30,822 nucleotides of DNA from Ichthyophonus hoferi (taxonomy: Eukaryota; Opisthokonta; Ichthyosporea; Ichthyophonida; Ichthyophonidae): the NCBI GenBank assembly GCA_002751075.1, contig NAOQ01000617.1, positions 1 to 30,822 on the forward strand, read 5' to 3'. A model generated the notes under the pieces. That model saw only the letters and a program-made list of their open reading frames with translations. It was not told the origin of the DNA and made no database searches. Position 1 is the stretch's first letter, and every line of letters begins with the position of its first letter. The translations under genes were made by a program, and so were the position numbers. This document shows positions 1 through 11,200 of this stretch, one piece after another.

Positions 1-6
1 ACTTAC

Positions 7-931
7 TGATGTTCCATTAACGAATCTATTCAGGTCGGAAGATATACGCAACTGATCAATCCTGAGCCACTTCAATGTTAAGTATATTAATTTATTTCGT
101 TATCTAATTTATCTATTTTAAGTTATGTTGTTAACACTACGAGTTTATTATTGCAAGAATAAATATGCCAATCAACATCGATTTTGTATATGGATTTAAG
201 AAATACACCCAATCGATAATGCGAAGATGACCATAACATACCCTAATATGGTATTTTGAGATAGATAATTCCTGATAAATGATGGTCTATAATTATTTCA
301 AAGCCTGTTTGGTATTGCCTACCAATCAAGTAATAAATTGCAAAATAACAGGTAGCCAAAAACAATTCTAATTAATGATAACTAACTAATAGTCTACTGA
401 CCCTAAATAAATGCAAATCAACCCGGATGCACGGTAAATAATTCTATTATATTGGTGCCTAGTTATATACTCAGGTGCGTGAAATCAAATACATTGCTTA
501 AACTAATCAAGGCCAACATAGACTTTAACTTTTGTATAGCATGCTCTTCTCCTTGTCAGGGTATATTGGTCATAAATATTAGGTATAGTATGTCTCAACG
601 GACTCTCTTTTCCTTTGGTGAGAGACCACCCGACACCTGTAGGTGGACTTATCAAAAGTAGAACTATTTCGTACAAGACAAGAAAGTTCTCCAGTAATGA
701 AACTTTTTTTGTTATGTTTAAAATGAAAACTATTAAAAGGTAAATATTGATAAATATTCTAAGTTTTTCTATTTGTGGTCATAGAACATTTACCTCTCTT
801 AATCTTAAGGCATAACTCAAGAAAAATTCCTTTGTTAGAAGGAGATTCCCAATTAACATGAATTAAAGATGCTAATTGATTATACTGCATCATAATGTGT
901 GTTGCATTACCTTTGCTACTAGGAGTAAGAC
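7..931 (-). CDS. Unidentified protein, 5' part of a spliced gene leaving the window on the left
   Basis: I do not recognise the family. Three minus-strand exons join in phase: 794-931, 530-636 and 7-69. The first has an acceptor ending CATAG and a GTAAAT donor, and encodes a stretch containing LIHVNWESPSNKG and FLELCLKIKRG. The second follows a CACCTACAG acceptor and contains NIYDQYTLTRRRACY; its donor (GTTAAA) is weak. The third ends at a GTAAGT donor and reads WLRIDQLRISSDLNRFVNGT. A possible start is the ATG at 1605-1607. It would supply ATG-G before a GTAGTC donor, so the protein would begin Met-Gly. The gene lies downstream of the polymerase gene on the same strand. The open frame across two phase-1 junctions supports a real gene. 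The start exon and the junction between the second and third exons are the least certain parts. Confidence 0.5.
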
Positions 932-1607
932 CTATGTTTATCATGGATCATCGAGATTGGCAAGAAAATCTTCATTTTATAGCAGTGCTAAGACGCTTAG
1001 CTCCAAATATTAACTACTGTGAGAAGTTATTGGTTGAGTGTAGGTCGGTTAAATCACTACGTTTTTATTTGTCTAAATCAAAACATAGCCCTTTAGTTAC
1101 TACTCCTAATGATGTTGAGTAATACTAAATATTATGTTTTATTATACATGTTAGTCCCCCAGTTAGGATAATAAACCTAATTCCTAAACCCATTAACCTA
1201 AACCTTAACCTTAGCCCGTCAATTTAGTCTGACCAATAACATTTACACTTATATTACCTTTCTTGACACTGGTGTCATAAACGCTTAAAATAGGGCATCT
1301 TTATGTAGATTGCAAGGGTCTATATATAATAACCAATTGGCAACCCTCCTTCGGATAAAACAAGGGTATTAAGTCCATCTTTCAGTAATGCAGAAAGGAC
1401 CCGTAATTCAAGACCAATTTGTCTTGACTATACATGGCTTTAGTTTATAAAATTAAGCATTTAAATTATAAATAAAAGAGAAGATATTGATTGTCCTTAC
1501 ATTTAGATACACTTGTGATTTCCCGAAGTCATTACTGAATCTTATATTACTGCCAAGATATGTGCATTTAATCATGCCATACAAAGCCAAACAAATGGAC
1601 TACCCAT

Positions 1608-2264
1608 CCTATGCAGATGCGCAGCTAAAATGACAGCAGCCCCAGATCAACATCAACTTGTCTCTTCAACAATGCCTATTACTATTTATTTTGAACCTGT
1701 ACATATATTATTTAATTACAACTGGTAATCAGGATCTAGATCAAGTCTGTGTATGCTAGCTATATAGTTATTGGATATGAGGCCAGGACCAAGTTGGCAA
1801 TGTGTTAATCAGTTAATTTTAATATATTGGCCTATGGGGACTCTACATGATCATTATGGAACATGTTCCAAGCAAGTCATGCTGCGGCTCTTCAAAAAAT
1901 CAATTCTGGAACTTAGTTTGAAACAAAAAGTGTATCATAAGCCATTATATATGTGATTAAAGTACATCGAACAACATTATTTAAAACCACAGTAAATTTT
2001 TACTCAAGACTGCAGGCCTTTGTTTTAATAATAAAAATAAAGAGCCTCATGGTTAAAGACTAGCCTTTGAGTCCACTTTAGAGAGGTGGGTTGATAATAG
2101 CAATAACTATAAGTTAATATATTCCATTATGTTTATATATGCAGATTGGTTTGTTAAAATATACTTTTATATATTTGCACATTAAAGAAATATTTAATAT
2201 GTATCCCACAGCATCTACCTTATGGATCTAAATTTAATTTTAATATTTTTAATATCATTGATTT
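1608..2264. other. Intergenic stretch between two minus-strand genes
   Basis: AT-rich sequence between the polymerase stop codon and the tentative start of the left-edge gene. It should hold the 3' UTR of the polymerase gene. On the minus strand a canonical AATAAA reads at 1690-1685, about 575 bases after the stop, and ATTAAA variants lie nearer, around 2230-2245. A plus-strand frame at about 1771-1956 with a faint protein-like look is discussed under rejected items. I see no RNA gene or mobile element here. Confidence 0.4.
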
Positions 2265-5200
2265 CTAAGGACATGTTCCTTGACACATAGTATGCCAGGA
2301 TGTCCCATAACTGGTTTTGACCAATAAGGGCACTTGTAGCTTGATGTCAACCTTAGGCATAATCTCCTGTAGAGTCACTGTAATGCCCAAAGATTCAATG
2401 GGTTATTCATAAGTAATTTATAGAGTATCTTATAGGTTAACATGAAGGCTAGACAAGTGGATTTGTGTAAAATCAAGCTATTATTGGGCAATGTACCCAT
2501 TCTAAATTAACAGAGCAATAATAACATATGAAGTACCTTGTAGCCGACGGGCCTGGCTGGCATGGACCTCATATAGTAGCTCGTCGTGCAACTGTGAAAC
2601 TAACCTGTGGAGTGAATAAATTACTAAGAGATATTGCCATATACTTAGGTTAATATAAGGTGTTGGTCTATACATAGATTACCGGTTTAACCATGACTTC
2701 TAAATGGGTATCCTTGCACTAACAATAGTCAAATAAACTAACAGTAACACAGAAAGTGTCTTTATAATTTGTTTTTAAAATATTCTTTGCATTAAATAAA
2801 AACCAATTCACATGCTTGTCTAATAAGCCTGACATGCCGCATATGTTAGGTAATCCATCATGACACTAATAATTGCTGATGTTTTTTACATATTGCTAAA
2901 TAGGTGGAGTTAGCAAGTTAAAAAAGAGAAAACAAAAAAAGAGGAAAAAAAAAAACATTAGACTAACGTGACGTTGGTCCACATAAACCAGTTCTATTTA
3001 AAAGAGGGAGGCCTTATTATGGTATTATTGGAATAGCCCTTCCAACCTCTCACCTGCAGTTGCAACCCCTTGTACTGCCCACCTATCAATATATATATAT
3101 ATATTGAAGTAATCTAAGTGATATTATAATTCATATATGTATATATATATATATATGTATATACCGTGCAGTTGAAAGGCTAGAATCATCCTGTAGTTTG
3201 ACTGCCATCTGGCACATAGCATGCTTGATAATATCCGCTGCTGTACCTTTTATTACAGGGTATTTATTGGTTACTGTTGTATATGCACTAATGATATATA
3301 TCTATCTATCTGAAATCCAATCTGATAGTAAATGTATTATCTATTTTGATTGTGTCATCAATATCTTAGATTTATTAGTTACCATAATATCCGCAACTAA
3401 CTGTATCTCTACTTTTTATATATTGATTATTATTTTATCCCCACCAATCATCTCTACCTTACACATGTTTGCGCAGCCCTCCCCAATACCTTATTGGTTG
3501 ATCTGCTTGTCTTTCTTCCACCTCTAACCAGACATAACCTTAATATATGATGAACATTGTAGATGCTAAGGAATATGAAGTAATAGCCTATCTAGTAGAA
3601 CATGATATACTTTGAACTGTAAGTATATATGGTAAGGTGCTATAAGATTTGACTGTATAGCCTTAGGGAAATTCACACCTTGAACTACAAAGTTTAGGGC
3701 GGCACGCTCGGATTGTTGCCGTTTTGACCAATCAGAGCATCTAATGTTAGGAAATTGACGCATACGACCATATAACGAGTATAGTTTTCCTGTAAAAGGC
3801 AGGTTGTCTTGCTCAGCAAATCAATGTATTGTCTATAGATAGCCCAATACTTACTGGGGTATATACACTACTCCATGACAATACTCCAATTGCATTTTAC
3901 TAGATTCATATTACATCCCTTTCTAGTTAACCAATGCCACTTAAAAATTATAAATAGAAAATACGACATGGCCCCCTTTAATATTTAAATTGATTGACTG
4001 CTATAGAGACAGATATCTTCATGTGTATAGATGTAGAGGTAGAGTACTAAACTAAGCACAGGACCATGAAAGGAGGGTGTCCCTCTAGGTATATATGGAT
4101 AAACTATTTTCATAATACTGGGGTAATTATTGACATATGTATAGTTTATGTCTATGCTAATAAAAGAGCCAGGCCTAAGGTTCTAAGAGCAGGACTATAA
4201 AAGTAAGAATCGTGTTAGTATAATAAGGTAGGATAATGATAGCTAGAAATAAGCCCACATGGAATAAAGATATATTAAGTCCACCTATAGGGAATAAAGG
4301 GTAACCTACCAGCCCGTCTAGCTTGAATGAGAGTAGTGTCGATCCAGTGCTTAATATGAGGATATTGCTCTAAAAATACCCCCCAATGATATATGAGAAC
4401 GTTAACCTATAGGAAAAACTCCTTTTAAGTTACCAATGAAAGCCATAGCTAACCAGAAATAATACATTGTTATAAGTGGATATGCATGATAAACAATAGG
4501 GAAAGACATACTAACAAAAGGCAGAACAATTATAGGTGAATGGGAGCCGGTAATAAGGCACAGGTGGAGGTGGAGGTACAGTACTGAAAGCACAAGAACG
4601 GTAGTAGGGAGATATAAAGGGAAATATGCATGTAAGGATAGAGACAGTTCATACTTAACAAGCTGGATATATGGCCACGTGCTTCCTCTGCTGTGGTCTC
4701 CAGGGTGTCAGCTAATCGTTCAGATCCTGAGAGAAAGGTGACCAATCATATTATGTAAAACCATGTATATTCATGGGTGAGAAATTTTTAATTACCATAT
4801 TTTATACACTCATGGCATATATGGCTATATACTTTTAATTCCAAATATAACACTTAATCAGTCCTTCATCCTCATGCAATACTATGCTACCACTTGTTGT
4901 TAAGGTATCTAACAATGTTTCATAATATGTATAATATGTATCCCATTATAATTTCCTAATTGTTTTAAAACAAATTAATTGTGTGACTAAATATCTCCCC
5001 TACCAATTCTAAACTGTGTAATCATATTTGCCCAATTATCCACCTTGGTTTTAAAGAAGCCAGAAGAATCTCTGCCACCCAGTCCTACCCCTCCTAGGAC
5101 TTACCCACACCATATATCACGCTGTAAAAGGTCCTCTTGGCACACTCTCTCTGCTCATGGGTGACTTGATGTATATGGACATCCAGCCTGGAAAACAAAA

Positions 5201-8200
5201 AGTGCCAAATTTACCCCATTACATATATATTAGTCTGTGTTGGAATTCTTATCTTTTGTGTTGTAGTTATTATCTTACTGTGTTGTAGTTATCATCTTAT
5301 TATCTCGTATTTAGAGACAATATAAAATACCTTGCTGCTATATGAACTCTATTGGAGAAAGAATATGCATATGTGTTGTAGTTATTATCTTACTGTGTTG
5401 GTGTTGTTGCTTCTACGTTTCTACCCTTTGTAATGGCAGTCAACAAGTTCAAGCAGAGAATAAACATAAAACAAAAAAATACTATTGTTTAGTCTCACTG
5501 TCAAATCACTTGTGGGTCCTGTCACAAACAAACACCTTTTATAGTTGGCACTTTTAAATTCCTAGCCATTAGAAATGATAAAAGTAAATTATGATGGCCC
5601 GTGGGTTTAGCAGTTAAGCTATATGTCTTGTTGTAAGGTCTGCCTTCCTATAGGACTAGGCTTAGAAACGGTAGGAGAGAGAACAATCTAAAAGGCACTA
5701 ATTTATGAATCTTCCACATATGGTTTAAAAGTAACTTTACAATGCAGGGATTTTAAGATATATTCTATGACCCTAATGCAGACAGACTGCCAAAGCTAGC
5801 CATACAAGGTTCTATATCTAGACGTATCTTGCATCTTAGATCTTGGAGTATGTACTGACCTTTCCAGCTGAGTACAGCATATTATATACAACAAATATAA
5901 ATACAGGACCTCTACACGTCATTGCAGACATAGGCCCTGCATTAACAGTAAAAAAACTGACATTCCTTTATACTACCTACCAATGAGAGGCTAGATGGTG
6001 GAAGAAAGACGGCCCGGTTCCATTGGATGTTAGGAGCATCTTTTTCAAATTGGGATCCTAATAAGACCATGCATTACTAGCTGGCCAATGAGTATGTGCT
6101 GATTAATGGATAAGCACACTAGAAAGAATTAAACTAATATGATTGTGCATGATTACAAAATCTTACAGGGCTTTAATACAATGAATTATTAAATTGTATA
6201 ATAATATGTCACTAACATTCCACTGCCCTATTGAGTAAGTTATATTTAATTATTGAAACTACCTGGAAGGAAGCAGTCCCCTAGCTAAAATATAATAACT
6301 AGACAGCTATAACTAGATAAGTGTGGTAGGGACATAGAGGGAATAAGGCAGAGAGGGTACCCACCTCACATAAATGTGCCAAGATCCTGGCCTCCACTTC
6401 ACAATAGTCTGAGGGACTTAAATTAATTAGCAACTAGTTGCATAATGTGATTATTGACTGTGATATGTTAATGATTGTGTTGCTTTGGACAATATAAGAG
6501 AAGCACACCAAACCTTCAATATCATAAGAGATTGTATAGATAAAAAAGAAAAGATATCTTAGAAGTGTAAAAAATAAATGGCCATAGCAATGTTTACAAG
6601 TTAGTATATGTATTTGTGTCACATATATGTCTTAACTGGGGTTGCTGTACATGGCTGCTTCTTACTCTCCTGGAAGTAAAAAGGGGCTCTAGCCTAACTT
6701 TAAGGGTTGGGTCAACAGACTATTCCTATTACGTCATATACCTGCACTCAAAAGGAGATAGCCCAGGGTAACCCTGAAGGCATCTCTTAGTGAGATGTCA
6801 AGATCAGTCCTGGTAGGGGACTCTGGGGAAGAACCTCCAGGGCATGGTATGGAGCTGTACATATGGACCATCAGGTTAGAAAGCCTGTAAGCTAGAGTTA
6901 TAGAAGGGTAGGAATAGAAGGCTAAAAATGATTAGTAAGTTAGAAGTAGGGCAAGGGATGGGGAGGTTCACCTCTTCAAATAACATGACAATGTAGCCAC
7001 CGTAACGTTCTGGATGTTAGGAGACATACTGGATAGTCGGCCAGTCCCAGTGCCTGTTTGCAGCCTTTAACTCTCATTAATCTCTATTAAACTATACATG
7101 ACCACCTCTCTAGGCCCTATTACATACTCTATACTGCTTTGTGTTATTTCTAAAAAGAAAAATATAACTAGTATTGTATAAATGTCATGCAAGAGGCATA
7201 GAATATGGGAAAATGTACAGTGTGTGCCCAGACTAATAGCAGTAGGACTAGACTGCCTACCAGCAAGTTCTCAGACGGCCCTGTAAAAAATGTAATAAGA
7301 TAGTCAGTAAATATGCCCTTTATCATCCTATCATCTTATTACCTTACATATAGCCCTGTCTCTGTTAATAAAGGATTCTACCAAGGTAACAAGGAGTATT
7401 TTGTAGGGATTATCGGCCATACTCTGCCATTTATCTCCTTATCTTTCAATCTGTCTATTTCTATAATAACGTAGCTATACATCATTTAGACTGCCTCACT
7501 ATATAAGCAACCCTTCTTTATAATTTCCATGATATTTTACCTGGCTGTCAACTTAAGCTAATATATCCTTGGCCTACCCATAGGTCTAGGCACATAAAGG
7601 AATCAAGAAAAATTTATACATTTATAAGTCACTACGATATTGACAACCGGGTGTTATTATTTTTTGATATATCAGGAACAAACAACAAAACAAGGTAGGG
7701 ATACAGAAAAAGAGCAGGATAGAATAGATAAAGGGGCTTGGCATAGAGGACTAAGGAGAAAGGAAAGATCACATAAAAATAATGAATAAATAAAATATAA
7801 ATGTATATATAAACCCAAGGAAAAAACAAAGCAAATAACATGCTGTTATTGTTAGTAGTCTTGGTAGCACTATAACACACTACCTACATCACAGGGGTTA
7901 ATTCCCTTGGCATATGCGTTCACCATTGCCTTTAATTTTAGGGCCTGCAGCAAGGTTATAGAGTGGAAAGTAGGGATATATATATAGAAAAATATAGTCT
8001 ATTAACCTACAAATGACAAAGATAAATAAGAATAAAGTATTATAAACAAGAAAATATCAAGGAAATTAATAATAAAGGTAGTGGTGGTCATTTCAATTAT
8101 ATGGCCAGTCATGTTTATAATATTGGTAGGCAAAAGGTGATTGATTATTATAGACTACATTATTAGGTATGGTAAGGAAATACAGAGGAAGAGAATAGTG

Positions 8201-11200
8201 GTAGTTCCAAGCCATATCTAGACTATAAAGCTATAAAGTATTGAAACATCCAGAGATCTTTGTATTAGACCTCCTCCTATGCACCCCCCTTCCAAGACAA
8301 CCTACCTGACGATATTCCACCGCTAGACCTGGTAGTTCATGGTGGACTGAAAGCTTCTTGAGCTTTATTAAGAACTATAAGTTAGTATTTATTGTACATA
8401 GACCATTGTATTAATTAAATATTCTTAGACAATAGAGCAGATAATGTTTAGGTCCTCTCATTGACGGGAAGGGTAAGGTAATTAGAACTGTAGGATAACT
8501 ACAATAAAATCAATCTTATGCGCAGATTGCACAATGTTTTCTTTTAATCCTATATAAATGGCATATTAAAACACAATTTATTTAAATGTTTAGAACTCCT
8601 TTATAGTGCTTATGATAATTAAAAGCAAAATGAATAAAATGTGATTTATAATCCAATCTATGGCATCTAAAACATAATTATTGTCACCGTATTAAGTCTA
8701 ATTGACCCTGTGTCACTCTCCCCTAAGGTATCACTCTTTAATCTTCTTTATAGACATTATCTTATTAGTCCTCTATCCATATATGCACGTTACACTTGTG
8801 GTTATAGTCAAGATGGTTGATCAGGCCTGAGCGGATAGTTGATTAAAGTAAATTAACATTGTTAATGGCAAGGAAACAGGCCAGACTTTTAGAGTGCATG
8901 TACTTCTCGTACTAAATAACCTCCATTATCTCACTGGTTACATTTCTTTATTTTTTGTTTTAGCACAAATTCCTTTTCCTTCTTATTAAGTACATGTTTA
9001 TTATTCTCTTCCTAATAAAGAAAAACAAAAAAAAAAAACATGCCCCCAATGAAAACGATTAGGTACTTACTACAACCTCAGAAGTTGACCTATGTGTTCC
9101 CTTAGTCGTAAGTGCTATCTTAGGTAGATGTTTACCTAGTTGTAGCTGGAGGGAAAATAACACGGTCAGCCTACTTTTACTAGCTTATATACAGAATACT
9201 ATATCCTCCCTCTACCTCATCATAGATCACTTGGCTCAACTGTAAGGGTGACGTCATAAGGATCCTATGACCCAGGATAGTCTGGCATCTAGCCTCCAAT
9301 TGGCCAATAAATAACTATGGAGGTTGTAGTAATGTTAATAATTTTAACTAGCCACACACTATAATTTATATGTTTATTAATCCTATCTTGAACCTTTATA
9401 TTGGATTTCGTCGTTTAGATGTGTAATAATAACCACTACAGGATTGGTCTAAAACAAATGATAAATCAATATATTTATATATTTGTAAACCAGTAGACTG
9501 GGATAATTTTATTAAATTTAGTTCCATTGTTTAGTTGGCCCAAGTGGCTTTAATCACTTACAACAATTAAACCAGTATACGTTATAATCTCTAATTACAA
9601 ACACAACATCTACCCTGCACTCAAATACTAACAAAATGCCCCCATCTATTAATCTTGATGCATTGCTTTCTACCAGAATTATCTTTATGATAAATACGTT
9701 TTATTAGTAGCCCCTATAGGTAAAAACATACAGACAGGGCTTATGGGTTACAATTAAATTTTAGATTCAAAGCTGAGAATTGCAAACTATATATGTAATA
9801 CAAACACCATCAAGACCACAGTACCTGCAGGATGGTATCATATCTGACCAACATTGATTTATCAACGGCAATGCCACATAGCTCCATATCTATTAGAGCC
9901 TTGTTTGTTAGAATAGTCTGTAGTAATTGGTTCTGATACTCCCATAATTGATACTTTAGAAACACAACAATCAAAGTAGATTGTCATGGCAACAAGTAAT
10001 TATTCAACCATAGCACAGTTTATATATAACATCTCACCTGCTAGAATAGGAATCAGTTTCATTTCCAGGCCAAAGCTGTGCATGAGGCCGTTCTCCTGGG
10101 AATAGAAAGGAGGAGAAAGGAATAGGTATTAATGACCAGCCTCCTAAAGGGTTAATATAGACCCAGGACTGGACTGGAAAAAATGGGGCTAAACAGTTAT
10201 AGATCTAATACAGATTAAGAGAAAATATACAAGGTCAATTATATGCCCTCATAAGAGAACATAGTTATATGCCATTTGGATGTAACTTAAGGGAGACAGG
10301 GGGTTTGCAAAAGTAATAGGTGACATCACTGCAGTGTAAATAAAGAGGAGAGGGAAAGTATTACATATGGGTTTATCATGTATGGGACTATATGGCACCC
10401 TGCAACCACTCCTATACTAGAAAAACAATTTGTGAGATTGTGAGGAAAACCATTATCAAGTTTGATGCACATATGTGTATGTGCATGTATATGGATCCCA
10501 ATAGCGGGGTAGACCTTAAGAGAAGGAGGGATATTAGGACGTGAGAATTGTTTGTAATATCTAGCATGAGTCTGTTTGTTTTTCCTTTGATATATTTTCT
10601 CACTCTATAAACCTTCAGCATCATTTTGTTTTTACTTTCTTTGGCCACTCACGACTTAATTAATTAATTAATTAAATACACAGGCATCAATTCAGTGCTC
10701 ACCAATAGTGCCCTCTCCAATTGTCTAGCTGTGATGGGAAGGGTTTTCAAAAGGGCTCCAGTCCTAGCTAGATGCTGTCATATTACCCAATAGATTAATA
10801 AAAAAAGAACACAACAGTAACCATGGCCTAAGGCAAGGCACCGACTATAATAAGCAAGTAAAACAGAAACCTATAAAGCCAGAACAATAGAGGTACAGTA
10901 GAAGATAGGAGGTAGGCCCTAGTAAGGTAAACATGGCAGATGGTATAGGAGAATGAAAAGAAATGATGGTACTGTAGGGTTGGGGATGAAAATAATGGAA
11001 ATGGGGATGACCCAATAGGAATGAACGGTAAGATCTTACAATAGAAATTAACGCTGATAGTGGCCAATACTAAGAGAGTATCAGAGTCAAGGAAAGCCCT
11101 ACCCTGAACATGATTTTTTAAAAGGCCCAATTAAACTAATATATGTTTACACTACTCAGATATGATATTAGTCTGGTACCCTCCTCTAGGAGACCATTAG

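Noticed and set aside
452-1122. Two plus-strand ORFs with a good-looking donor between them (a frame through SQRTLFSFG into a second one starting VRPMFIMDH)
   Set aside because: They can be joined in phase, but the minus strand over the same bases gives three joined exons with a protein-like sequence that fit the same-strand gene order. The plus frames are taken as shadows, with some doubt left.
1771-1956. Plus-strand ORF with a faint protein-kinase look (LILIYWPMGTLHDHYG)
   Set aside because: The similarity is short, and no other kinase motif or flanking exon was found. It lies in the expected 3' flank of the polymerase gene, so chance is likely.
3198-3527. 109-residue hydrophobic plus-strand ORF
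   Set aside because: It overlaps antisense the polymerase exon at 3165-3246 and otherwise runs through AT-rich intron sequence. Its hydrophobicity follows from T-rich codons.
9890-9970. Open minus-strand frame extending the exon at 9825-9889 upstream (YQLWEYQNQLLQ)
   Set aside because: It is open for many codons, but using an acceptor at 9890 instead joins phase 1 to the upstream exon and restores the family pattern IPILA-DMELCGIAV, so the extra stretch is intron.
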